Assembly (NCBI GenBank): GCA_021807085.1
Contig: JAKAPM010000007.1
Span: 1-40,377 of the forward strand
Source of the DNA: Nanobdellota archaeon
GTDB lineage: Archaea; Nanobdellota; Nanobdellia; Parvarchaeales; Parvarchaeaceae
DNA: 40,377 nt
Reading direction: 5' to 3'
Part shown: positions 24,381 through 33,312 of the stretch, piece after piece
Numbering within the stretch: position 1 is the first letter of the stretch
Layout: the number at the start of each line of letters is the position of its first letter
Position numbers and translations under genes: made by a program
The notes under the pieces: generated by a model
Seen by the model: the letters and a program-made list of their open reading frames with translations, nothing else
Databases searched by the model: none
What the model was told of the DNA's origin: nothing

Positions 24381-24745
24381 AGCAGTTTGAGCTTCCCCGT
24401 AACCTTGTCGAGCTCGTTCTCGTAGTACGGCCCCACTCCTATCGCTGTTTCCGTGCCAGGGGTAACCTGCGTCTGTCCGGCATCCTTGACAACCTTGAAA
24501 GGCAGGCCGGCACTCCTGAGTTTTTTCTTGATGTCTTCGAACTCTTCCTCCCCTTTGGTTTTCAGGACTATCTTCGTCTCGCCTTCTTCCATCCACCTGT
24601 CCGCTATCTCGGGATACTTGGATGAAACCGCCATGAAAGCCATGAGGCTGGCATGGGACGCCTGTGCCACTACCTTCCCCCAACCCATATCCAGGTCCCT
24701 TCGTATTATGAGTACCTGCTTTAATTTTTTGGCTGAAGTTCTCAT
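24377..24745 (-). CDS. pth2: Peptidyl-tRNA hydrolase Pth2
   Basis: KQVLIIRRDLDMGWGKVVAQASHASLMAF, VKDAGQTQVTPGTETAIGVGP. Confidence 0.95.
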   Translation of the reverse strand: MRTSAKKLKQVLIIRRDLDMGWGKVVAQASHASLMAFMAVSSKYPEIADRWMEEGETKIVLKTKGEEEFEDIKKKLRSAGLPFKVVKDAGQTQVTPGTETAIGVGPYYENELDKVTGKLKLL

Positions 24746-24798
24746 AATTAATGATATGTACAGAAACATATAAATAGGACTCTATCCTAGATTAACAA

Positions 24799-24987
24799 AT
24801 GACAGATAAGAAACCGGCAGAAGCGACCGGCAATTTTTGCAACTCGTGCGGCAGGAACATAGCGGCGATAAAGAACTCTGTTACTTTCAAATGCCCGAAC
24901 TGTTCGTCGATGATATCAAGGTGTGGAAAATGCAGGAGCAGAAGTGTGCAGTACACCTGCAAAGTCTGCGGGTTTCTGGGGCCATAA
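24799..24987 (+). CDS. Zn-ribbon protein co-located with EF-1beta
   Basis: CNSCGR...CPNCSS...CGKCRSRSVQYTCKVCGFLGP; four CxxC pairs. This gene order with EF-1beta is common in archaea. Confidence 0.88.
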   Translation: MTDKKPAEATGNFCNSCGRNIAAIKNSVTFKCPNCSSMISRCGKCRSRSVQYTCKVCGFLGP

Positions 24988-24990
24988 ATC

Positions 24991-25260
24991 ATGGCGAAGG
25001 TAGTTTTGAAGGTAAAGGCGTTGCCGAAGGACATAAATCGCAACGTTGATGAGCTGACTGCTGGCATAAAGGCTTTTTTGGGCAAGTACGGCGAGGTTTA
25101 CAATACTGAAGCGCAGCCGCTCGCTTTCGGGCTGACGGTCATAATGATAACGCTTATAGTCGACGAGGACCAAGGTACCACCAAGCTAGAAGACGGTTTC
25201 GCAGAGTTCAAGGATGCCAGTCTGAGCATAGTTGAACTGACTAGAGCCGCAGATTTCTAG
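24991..25260 (+). CDS. ef1b: Translation elongation factor 1-beta
   Basis: MAKVVLKVKALPKDINRNVDELTAGIKAF...EAQPLAFGLTVIMITLIVDEDQGTTKLEDGFAEFKDASLSIVELTRA. Confidence 0.93.
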   Translation: MAKVVLKVKALPKDINRNVDELTAGIKAFLGKYGEVYNTEAQPLAFGLTVIMITLIVDEDQGTTKLEDGFAEFKDASLSIVELTRAADF

Positions 25261-26318
25261 GCGCTGCCCATCTGTTTAGCGACTTCTTCTATAAACAGTT
25301 TCTTGAACGCCTCCTTGTCTCTTGCGTTTATAGAGCCGCCCGACGCCTTATCGTGGCCACCACCTTCCCCCTTTATCTTCTTGAATATCTCGCGGAGGAT
25401 GTCCGGCAGTCTTATCTCGACGCCGTTGGCTCTTATATTTATTCTAACTAGCTTGTGGTTTATCTTGGTCATGAACACCAACACGCTACCATAGTATTTC
25501 TTCCTGAAACTGAGGGCTGTCACAAGCGTTGAGCCGTATCTTTTGTATTTTGGATCCATCTCGAAGAAGTAGATTATCCCATACTTCTCCTTTTTAGCCT
25601 CAAATTCGTCGTTCAGCTTCTTTAGCTCGCTGTTGACGGTGTTGTCGGCGGTTCTCAGTGTCTGATTCGACAGCAACGAAGCGAGAGAGCCACACAACAA
25701 TATTATACCTAGCGCCTCTTCTGCGCCGTTCCTCCCGTATAAGCTGGTCATCGAACCTATCATGCTCGCCGCTTCCCCGAAAGAGTTGTCGTACATGTAC
25801 TCGTCGCTTCCTAGCTTCACAGCGTACTTACCGGCCGTATCCTCCACGAATTCTCCGTTATCTTTTCCGCCCGAGTCTCCGACCAAGCCAACGGCCGAGA
25901 GCCAATCGTAGCCGCTTATGTAATCACCGAATATCTTATACACCAGTAGAGACGCGGGAGTGTACTTCATGTCGCCCCACATTTTCGGATTTATGTAGGC
26001 GAACCCTTCCGCGTTAATCGGCTCGTGGTGGTCTATCACGCACAGTTTCCTCCCGGAAAAGAGGCCGAAATATTTTTCCCTTAGCTGCATATCGCATATG
26101 AATACCGACCCGCTGCATTCGGACACATCCAGCGTCTCGAAATCCTCGTAGTTTGTGGGTCTGTACGATACGACCTTCTTTCCCAGCGTCTCCAGAACCT
26201 TGGTGAGCAGCGCCGCGCTGACTATCCCGTCCGTGTCCAAGTGGTACAAAATCGTGAAATCATCGTTATTTTTTGAGAAATCTATCACGTCCTCCATGGC
26301 TTTGTCTCTGTCCTTCAT
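25257..26318 (-). CDS. DHH/DHHA1 family phosphoesterase (RecJ-like)
   Basis: LYHLDTDGIVSAALL, FICDMQL, CVIDHHEP and C-terminal GEGGGHDKASGGSI. Confidence 0.9.
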   Translation of the reverse strand: MKDRDKAMEDVIDFSKNNDDFTILYHLDTDGIVSAALLTKVLETLGKKVVSYRPTNYEDFETLDVSECSGSVFICDMQLREKYFGLFSGRKLCVIDHHEPINAEGFAYINPKMWGDMKYTPASLLVYKIFGDYISGYDWLSAVGLVGDSGGKDNGEFVEDTAGKYAVKLGSDEYMYDNSFGEAASMIGSMTSLYGRNGAEEALGIILLCGSLASLLSNQTLRTADNTVNSELKKLNDEFEAKKEKYGIIYFFEMDPKYKRYGSTLVTALSFRKKYYGSVLVFMTKINHKLVRINIRANGVEIRLPDILREIFKKIKGEGGGHDKASGGSINARDKEAFKKLFIEEVAKQMGSA

Positions 26319-26392
26319 TTGTGGTGCCTCTTTGCCTCTCTTTATACAAAACAGACCTGCTGTGTCTATAAATAAGTTAGCCGCGCCAGCCG

Positions 26393-28549
26393 TTATTTCT
26401 TCAGGATTCTGTCCATCGACCTGTAGAAACTAGATCCTCCAGCGGCGTTTATATCCGCGTGTATGGTCTGCGAAGGTATGAACCTGTATTTTATGTACGA
26501 CGTGCCTATCGACTCGTCGGCCGGCAGGTACAGCTGGCTTATTCCTTTGGTGTACGGGTGCTTGTGGATTATGTTCTTTTCAAATCCAGTCTGCTTCTCG
26601 AGCGATGGTATGGTCGTCGTTACCAGCGTCCTCCACTCACCGTCCTCCAGACCCTTGGTATATTTCCTTTTGAAAGCGAACTTTATCCCTGCTTCGTGGC
26701 AGTCCCCCGCCATAGCGATGTCGACGGTATCCTGTGCCGTATTCTTTACTACATTCATAAGCCCGGTCCTTGCGTCCAGTCCGCCCCTGTAACCCGGGCT
26801 GTGTGTTAGGTACAGCACGTATGGCCCGAGCGTTGGGTTCATGTCGTTCTCCAGAAGGGCGTCGGCGTAAACCACTTCTTTGGTCCCATTATCCTTGTAC
26901 TTCGAGCCTTTCGCATCGCTCTCGCTCCCGTTTCCAGTGGCCTTCTCCATGTGATTGCCGTTTACCAAGTACACCGTTGAGAACAGGGGTGCGAGCGGTT
27001 TTATGTACGTGTTCAGTCTCTTGAGCTGCCTGCCTATATCAAGGTCAGAGTGTCCGAACACCGATTCGTACAACATCGTTTCCATTTTTTTGATCCGCTG
27101 TCCGTAATCGGTTATCTTTTCTATGTTGTTCAGTTCTTCCTGCAAGTCCTCTGGAGTGGGAGCTGTTGGGAGGGACATCTTGGTCCTCTGCGCTTTGTCT
27201 ATGCCGCCGTCCACCGCGTCTCCGCCGTCGAATAGTTTCCTGTACTCCAGCGGCACCCTGATTCTGGCGACTATCGCTGGAATGCTTTCTATAGCTTCGT
27301 AATCGCTCTTTGCGTTGCCGATATGCAAGTCCGCAATCTTCGTCACTTCGTACATAGATCCCTTCGACAGTTCCTTTTCTAGCTTGCTCGGGTTGATTCT
27401 TTTTTTAAGGCCGGTGGCGTCTATATGCTCTATCTCGACGCTCCCGTCATCGTTCACAGTGAATATGGATATGGCGCTGTCCTCGAACTGCGACAATCTT
27501 TTCGACACGCTCGTCTTGTTGAAACTAGCCCTCAGCCTGAACTGCTTGTCTATGTCAAGAATCGGCCCTTGGTTGAAAATGAAGACGGGGTCTTTTCTGC
27601 TTCTGTAATCTATAGACGTGAAATCGGTGGAAGAACCGTTTCCTGTTATATAGATGTCCCCGAGCCTGCCGTCCAGCGCGTCCTTGCTCGCATAATCTAT
27701 TATCATCTGTATATTCCTCTCCGACGGCTTCCCCTCGTTCAGTCCCGCGGTCAGGCCGTTTATCGAATAGAACGCCTTTATCTTCATGCCGTTTATGGTT
27801 ATGTCCTCGGGTCTGGTTTCAACTGTTGAATCCCCAGCGTAGTTCTCGAACCTCTTGTACACGTGCACCTTCGCGCCCTTGAATATGTTGTTTATGATGT
27901 TGTGGTAGATTTCGTTCGCCTTGTTCTTTATTCCCCCTTTGTCGGAGTTCTTCCATTTCGAGGTCTTGAACTTGTAGCCATCCGGTATGAACGCCAGCAC
28001 CCGCTCCACTTCGTCGGGACGGACGTTTGGATTCTTGCCCCTCTTCTTCGAGTTGTTCTTGTTGCCGTTGTAATTGTTGCGCTTGCTCAGCTTCTCAAGG
28101 CTCTCTATAAGCATCCTCTTGTTCCTGTAATCCGTATCACCCGCCACACAGTGTATCTCTATATTCTTCTTTTTCGCCTGCTGCGTTATCGGGTCCATTG
28201 TTATCGCGCCGAGTCTTGTGGCCTCCACTAAGTCATCAACGGAGTCGCTGTCGTTCTTCCCCTTCTTCACTTTGTCATACGTGTCTTGCCCGTATCTTTC
28301 TAGAAGGTGGTCTTCCATCAGGTCCAGTCTTTCTCCCCTCCACCTGCTGTATCTGTCCGGTACATAAGCCATCAGACCGTTTATCAGTATTCCGTCGATT
28401 CTCTTGTTGTCGTTTTTTATCAATTCCCCTATACTAGCCATTATGTCCGGATCGTTCAACTTCGTCCCAAGCTCTAGTTCTGACATCACGTAGAATCTTA
28501 ATCTCGGCTGTTTAGTCTCGAGTGTCTTCTCAAGTTTTTCCCCCATCAT
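26393..28549 (-). CDS. Large metallophosphoesterase-superfamily protein with a degenerate N-terminal copy
   Basis: C-terminal motifs IADLHIGN, DGGDAVDGG, VNGNHMEK, LTHSPGYRGG, AGDCHEAG. The N-terminal half has MSELELGTKLN...GILINGLMAY...HCVAGDTDY. Confidence 0.7.
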   Translation of the reverse strand: MMGEKLEKTLETKQPRLRFYVMSELELGTKLNDPDIMASIGELIKNDNKRIDGILINGLMAYVPDRYSRWRGERLDLMEDHLLERYGQDTYDKVKKGKNDSDSVDDLVEATRLGAITMDPITQQAKKKNIEIHCVAGDTDYRNKRMLIESLEKLSKRNNYNGNKNNSKKRGKNPNVRPDEVERVLAFIPDGYKFKTSKWKNSDKGGIKNKANEIYHNIINNIFKGAKVHVYKRFENYAGDSTVETRPEDITINGMKIKAFYSINGLTAGLNEGKPSERNIQMIIDYASKDALDGRLGDIYITGNGSSTDFTSIDYRSRKDPVFIFNQGPILDIDKQFRLRASFNKTSVSKRLSQFEDSAISIFTVNDDGSVEIEHIDATGLKKRINPSKLEKELSKGSMYEVTKIADLHIGNAKSDYEAIESIPAIVARIRVPLEYRKLFDGGDAVDGGIDKAQRTKMSLPTAPTPEDLQEELNNIEKITDYGQRIKKMETMLYESVFGHSDLDIGRQLKRLNTYIKPLAPLFSTVYLVNGNHMEKATGNGSESDAKGSKYKDNGTKEVVYADALLENDMNPTLGPYVLYLTHSPGYRGGLDARTGLMNVVKNTAQDTVDIAMAGDCHEAGIKFAFKRKYTKGLEDGEWRTLVTTTIPSLEKQTGFEKNIIHKHPYTKGISQLYLPADESIGTSYIKYRFIPSQTIHADINAAGGSSFYRSMDRILKK

Positions 28550-28651
28550 CTCACCCCACTTGAATTGTATATCCTTATTCTACTAATTAATAGTACCTAT
28601 CACTTTTTAAATACGGTATGGTATTACTATTATATTACTGAATTTTGCCGT

Positions 28652-29947
28652 TCAGATACGATCGAAGCCAGTGTACTTCCTGAGGGCTTCCGGCACCGTT
28701 ACGTCCCCGTTTTCCTGCTGGTGGGTCTCGAGAATCGCTATCAGCGCCCTCTGTACTGGTATTCCTGTGCCGTCCAGGGTGCTGACGTATGCCTTGTTGC
28801 CGCTGTCGTCGGAGTATTTTATGTTCAGGCGCCTAGCTATCCAGTCGGTGGTGTTGTCGAAAGAGCCAACCTCCCTGTATTTCTCCTGCGAATAGATATA
28901 AGCTTCTATGTCGTACTGCTTCACGTCCCTCACTCCCATATCGCCGGTGCATATGTCGACGACCCTGTACGGTATCCCGAGTTCGGCCCACATCTCCTCA
29001 GCGTTTTCCAGTATCTCCTTGTGTATCCTGTCCGCATCCTCCGGCTTGCAGAAGACTATCTGTTCCGTCTGATTAAACTGGTGCACGCGGAATATCCCCT
29101 TCTGGTCCTTGCCGTGGGCTCCCGCTTCCTTCCTGAACGCCGGACTCACTCCCACGAACTTTAGGGGCAGCTTGCCCTCGGGTATGACACTGTCGGAGTA
29201 CATGGCTATCATAGGGTGTTCAGTGGTAGATATCAGGAATCTTTCCTCCTCGCCCGTGTCCTCCACTCCGCTGACCTTGTAGAGCGCGTCTTCGAAGGTT
29301 GCCATGTGGGCTATCCCGCTGTAGACGTCCTTCTTTATCATAAACGGCGGAATCAGAGGAGTGAATCCTTTCGATGCCATCTTTGCTATGGAATAGGCTT
29401 CTATGGCAAGCGCAAGCTGCACTAGTTTTCCCTTGAGGTAGTAGAACCTGCTTCCAGCGACCCTCGCAGCGTTCTCCAGGTCGACCAGGTCCTTCTTCTC
29501 GCATATTTCTGCGTAACTCTTGGTCTTGAACTTCCTATCAGTTATGTCGCCGGCCTTCTTTATCTCGACGTTTTCACTATCGTCTTTTCCGTCCGGCACT
29601 CCCTCCGCGATTGTGTTCGGAAGCCACAGGAACAGGTTCTTTGCCTCCTCAGTAAGCTTGCCAATCTCATCCTCTTTTGACTTTATCCCTTCCATCAGGT
29701 TTCTGACCTTTTTCCTGTCCCCATCGTCGGTTTTCTTGCCTTCTTTCGACGCCTTCGAGAACCCTTCGCTGATTACGTTCCGTTCGTGCCTGAGCGAATC
29801 TATTTCTCTCTGCATGGTCTTTATCGAATCGTTGAGCTCTATCAGCCTGCCCACGGGGTCTGTGGCAGTTCCCCCCAAGAACCTTCTTTTTATAGATAAT
29901 TCAAGGGCATCTTTGTTGTCCTTGACGTAATTCAAATCGTAAACCAT
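28652..29947 (-). CDS. serS: Seryl-tRNA synthetase
   Basis: N-terminal coiled-coil arm; class II motifs RKEAGAHGKDQKGIFRVHQFNQTEQIVFC and TLDGTGIPVQRALIAILETHQQENGDVTVPEAL. Confidence 0.96.
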   Translation of the reverse strand: MVYDLNYVKDNKDALELSIKRRFLGGTATDPVGRLIELNDSIKTMQREIDSLRHERNVISEGFSKASKEGKKTDDGDRKKVRNLMEGIKSKEDEIGKLTEEAKNLFLWLPNTIAEGVPDGKDDSENVEIKKAGDITDRKFKTKSYAEICEKKDLVDLENAARVAGSRFYYLKGKLVQLALAIEAYSIAKMASKGFTPLIPPFMIKKDVYSGIAHMATFEDALYKVSGVEDTGEEERFLISTTEHPMIAMYSDSVIPEGKLPLKFVGVSPAFRKEAGAHGKDQKGIFRVHQFNQTEQIVFCKPEDADRIHKEILENAEEMWAELGIPYRVVDICTGDMGVRDVKQYDIEAYIYSQEKYREVGSFDNTTDWIARRLNIKYSDDSGNKAYVSTLDGTGIPVQRALIAILETHQQENGDVTVPEALRKYTGFDRI

Positions 29948-30001
29948 AGTTATTCTTTGCAGAAAAATATATTTAAGTCTTTAATTATTCAATCAATTAG
30001 T

Positions 30002-30074
30002 GGGCCCATGGTCTAGCGGTTATGACGTCTGCTTGACGTGCAGAAGGTCGGGAGTTCAAATCTCCCTGGACCCA
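30002..30074 (+). tRNA. tRNA-Val(GAC)
   Basis: GGGCCCA...TGGACCC acceptor (with C4/A69 mismatch), TCTGC-TTGACGT-GCAGA anticodon arm, GGGAG-TTCAAAT-CTCCC T arm, discriminator A. Confidence 0.93.
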
Positions 30075-30117
30075 TATTATATTCGCGCCTTGACGAGCTC
30101 GCCGCGTCGTGAATCAT

Positions 30118-30753
30118 ATGAAAGGAAAATTGGATGACCGAAGGACGTGGATGGTTGCCATGCGTTACCTGTCGAAAAGAGATGGGATCATGTCAAAGGC
30201 TATAAAGTGGAAGGGGTACATCAAGATATCCTTGCACAGGAACCACTTCGAGGCCCTCGTGCGCTCCATAATCGCCCAGCAGATATCTGGTTTCGCAGCG
30301 GCTTCCATAACTAGGAAGCTGCACGGACTCTACGGCGGCAGGTGCCCGACCCCCGAGGAATTTTTGGGCACTAACGTGCAGAAGATATCCTCCGCAGGCA
30401 TCTCGCCGCAAAAACTCTCATACATAAAGGATCTTTCTGAGAGAATAGTGGATGGAAGGGTCGAGTTGAGAAAGTTCGGCAGGCTTTCGAACGAAGCGGT
30501 CATAACAGAGCTGGATGGCGTCAAAGGAATAGGGCGCTGGACGGCAGAGATGTTCCTCATGTTCTCGCTGGGACGCATAGACATACTGCCGAAGGATGAT
30601 TACGGCATAAGGAAATCCATAAAGAGGCTTTACCATCTGGATGGGCTACCCGACAGGGATAAACTCGCCGTATTCGAGAGAAAGTGGAGCCCCTACAATT
30701 CCGTCGCCTCCATATATCTGTGGGAAGACGAAGGAATCAAAGAACCGGCGTGA
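30118..30753 (+). CDS. HhH-GPD DNA glycosylase (AlkA-like 3-methyladenine glycosylase)
   Basis: FEALVRSIIAQQISGFAAASI and LDGVKGIGRWTAEMFLMFSLGRIDILPKDDYGIRKSI (HhH-GPD with catalytic Asp). A GTG at 30109 is an alternative start. Confidence 0.9.
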   Translation: MKGKLDDRRTWMVAMRYLSKRDGIMSKAIKWKGYIKISLHRNHFEALVRSIIAQQISGFAAASITRKLHGLYGGRCPTPEEFLGTNVQKISSAGISPQKLSYIKDLSERIVDGRVELRKFGRLSNEAVITELDGVKGIGRWTAEMFLMFSLGRIDILPKDDYGIRKSIKRLYHLDGLPDRDKLAVFERKWSPYNSVASIYLWEDEGIKEPA

Positions 30754-30765
30754 TGAGGCGAGCTA

Positions 30766-31659
30766 TCAGCCTTTCAGGAGTTTCCAGGAGAGTACTATGC
30801 TTATTATACCGAGAGCGACTGCGAACACTCCAAGATAGATGAAATTGTAGAGCATTGGCGTGGAGAACTGTATGCCGAGAAGCGCCTGTCTTCCTATCTC
30901 TATCGTGAAGCTGACAGGGTTTACGTTTGCTATCGCCTGTAGCCATGATGGCATAGCGGACGTGGGGAAGAAAGCGTTGCTCATGAACAGAAGAGGCAGG
31001 TTCAGGAGGTTTGCGATTGCCATCTGCGTCTGCCAGTCCTTTGACTTTAGCGCCAGTAGCACGAAAAGTGATGACATACCGAAGCCCAAAAGGAACAGTG
31101 CCCCGAACGCCAGCGCTATGCCGGTCGCAGAGACGTGGGTTAGGGTCATACCTAGCAGTATCGCTATGACTAGCACTATCACTGCCTGTGCCAACGACCT
31201 TATCACACCGTTCAGTATCTTGCCTATGACTATAGATCCCCTAGGAACCGGGGTCGTGAGAAGCTTGTCCAAGAATCCTAGCCTCCTGTCCCAGACTATA
31301 GACATCCCGCTCATCATAGATGTGAAAAGGACTATGAACGCCAGCATACCGACCGCTAGAAACGAGAAGTAGCTGGTCGTACCGAAAATGTTGGTCATTA
31401 CCGTGTTGCCGAGGGTGTTGAGCAGGTTGGCAGGGATGTTCAACCCCGGGATGTTGAATGCGCTGGCTGAGAAAAGGTTTCCGAAATTGAATGCCTTTCC
31501 GAAAAGTCCGAGCCATATTACCGGCTGTATGAGAGATATTATTAGTATGGCGGGAGCGGCGTACCATTTCTTCAGGTCGCGGTTTGTAAGCGACCACAGG
31601 CTCCTGAAGAAGTTCGGTGTAGCCGCCCTTTCCTTTACTCCTCTTTTTGTCGTTTTCAT
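30766..31659 (-). CDS. ABC-2 type transporter permease
   Basis: Multi-TM; SIVWDRRLGFLDKLLTTPVPRGSIVIGKILNGVIRSLAQAVIVLVIAILLG. Confidence 0.9.
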   Translation of the reverse strand: MKTTKRGVKERAATPNFFRSLWSLTNRDLKKWYAAPAILIISLIQPVIWLGLFGKAFNFGNLFSASAFNIPGLNIPANLLNTLGNTVMTNIFGTTSYFSFLAVGMLAFIVLFTSMMSGMSIVWDRRLGFLDKLLTTPVPRGSIVIGKILNGVIRSLAQAVIVLVIAILLGMTLTHVSATGIALAFGALFLLGFGMSSLFVLLALKSKDWQTQMAIANLLNLPLLFMSNAFFPTSAMPSWLQAIANVNPVSFTIEIGRQALLGIQFSTPMLYNFIYLGVFAVALGIISIVLSWKLLKG

Positions 31660-31660
31660 A

Positions 31661-32662
31661 TCAGTTCCTGCTTATTCTCATAGTCCTACGCTGGAGCATT
31701 AAGTCGCCCGAGCCGCTGCTCTCTTCTTCCCTCAGCGACCTGCCAGTGTACTCAAGGTATACTTCGTCAAGGGTTGGTTTAGTCATGGAAAGTTTTGTAA
31801 CAGTATATCCTTTGGTGCCGACCAGCGTCATGAGCCTGGGGGCTACCGTCTCAGCTGACTTCACCTTCAGCCTGTATTCTTTTCCTTTCTTCCTTACACC
31901 TTTCACACCTGGGACTTTCCTGAAAATCCCACTGAGGTCCGCTTTTTCGTTGCTTACCTCCAGCTGCACTATGTCCCCCCCTATACTCGCCTTCAATCTT
32001 TCGGGAGAATCTATCCTTATTATTTTTCCGTGGTCTATTATCGCAATCCTGTCGCACAGCGAGTCCGCCTCCTCAAGGTAGTGGGTCGTCATGAAAAGCG
32101 TCATTTTGTAATCATTTTTCATCTTTCTTATGTAATCCCACACCGCCGTCCTTGTCTGTACGTCGAGTCCTAGTGTAGGCTCGTCCATGAAGAGCACTTT
32201 CGGATGGTTAACCAGTCCTATGGCTAGCTCTAGCCTTCTCCTCATTCCGCCGGAATAGGTACCTACTTTTCTCTTCATCGCTGCTTCCAGATCGACGAGT
32301 CTCATAAGCTCGACTATCCTCTGTTTAGATACCTTTCTTGGGATTCCGTAAAGGTCTGCCATCAGCAGTGCGTTGTCAAACCCAGTAAGATCCTCGTCAG
32401 CAGTGAACTCTTGCGGCACCACACCCACCGATGCCCTGACCTTGTTTGCTTCCCTATCTATACTGTGTCCTGAGACAGTTGCGTCGCCGCTAGTAGGCGT
32501 TATGAGAGTGGTCAGCATCTTTATCGTTGTCGTCTTTCCCGCCCCGTTCGGACCTAGAAACCCGAATATCTCGCCTTCCTTTACGCTGAATGAAACGCCG
32601 TCGACGGCCCGTAGTTTTCCGTTGAAGACCTTTGACAATCTTTTGACGCTTATTATATCCAC
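31661..32662 (-). CDS. ABC transporter ATPase (DrrA/CcmA-like)
   Basis: GPNGAGKTTTIKML Walker A, YSGGMRRRLELAIGL signature, VLFMDEPTLGLD Walker B. Confidence 0.95.
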   Translation of the reverse strand: MDIISVKRLSKVFNGKLRAVDGVSFSVKEGEIFGFLGPNGAGKTTTIKMLTTLITPTSGDATVSGHSIDREANKVRASVGVVPQEFTADEDLTGFDNALLMADLYGIPRKVSKQRIVELMRLVDLEAAMKRKVGTYSGGMRRRLELAIGLVNHPKVLFMDEPTLGLDVQTRTAVWDYIRKMKNDYKMTLFMTTHYLEEADSLCDRIAIIDHGKIIRIDSPERLKASIGGDIVQLEVSNEKADLSGIFRKVPGVKGVRKKGKEYRLKVKSAETVAPRLMTLVGTKGYTVTKLSMTKPTLDEVYLEYTGRSLREEESSGSGDLMLQRRTMRISRN

Positions 32663-32667
32663 AGACC

Positions 32668-33120
32668 CTACACCTTTTTCAGTTTCTCTATTATCCTTTT
32701 GAGCTTAGCCTTCTTAGATGCGCTTTTCTTTATGTCCTCGGACTTTTCTAGGAGATATTCCACCTCGTTGTCCATGTCGTCCAGCGTCTTATCTACTGTG
32801 CCGGTCTTCTCCGGCTGTACAAATTTCTTCCAAGGGAACCACGAATAGTTCACGAGTTCCTTCCCCTTCTCTGTTATCGCGTAGTATTTCTTTCCTTTCT
32901 TATCCTTGAGCTCTATAGAGCCCTCATCTAGTAGCTGGTTCAGTATCGGGTACACGCTCCCTGGAGACGGCTTCCAGAAGCCCATAGAAGATTGCTCCAT
33001 CTTATCTATTATCATGGCTCCAGTCGACTCCTCCTTGTAGACAAGCGCTAGTATCCAGTACCTAAGTCCAAACTCTTTGTGTGACCTAAACCCTTCACCA
33101 TGTCCGAAATCGCCAAACAT
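32668..33120 (-). CDS. PadR family transcriptional regulator
   Basis: GLRYWILALVYKEESTGAMIIDKMEQSSMGFWKPSPGSVYPILNQLLDEGSIELKDKKGKKYYAITEKGKEL; heads the ABC transporter operon. Confidence 0.9.
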   Translation of the reverse strand: MFGDFGHGEGFRSHKEFGLRYWILALVYKEESTGAMIIDKMEQSSMGFWKPSPGSVYPILNQLLDEGSIELKDKKGKKYYAITEKGKELVNYSWFPWKKFVQPEKTGTVDKTLDDMDNEVEYLLEKSEDIKKSASKKAKLKRIIEKLKKV

Positions 33121-33312
33121 ATCGAAAACCGATATCGTTTTTAGATATTCTTTATATAAATATCTTTTGTTTTCCGCCGGTCTAGGGATTTCCGTCCCGC
33201 GGACCTGCCTTTTCTGCTCGCCAAACGAGACCGCCTGGAGAACTACAAGTCAGAGTGTCTCTTCCTTTATGTAGAATTTGCACGTATACAGTCAGGTAAA
33301 CGCCGTACGCAT

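Noticed and set aside
33121-33312. GC-rich intergenic stretch as a structured ncRNA
   Set aside because: No clear long stem or conserved motif could be supported by eye.
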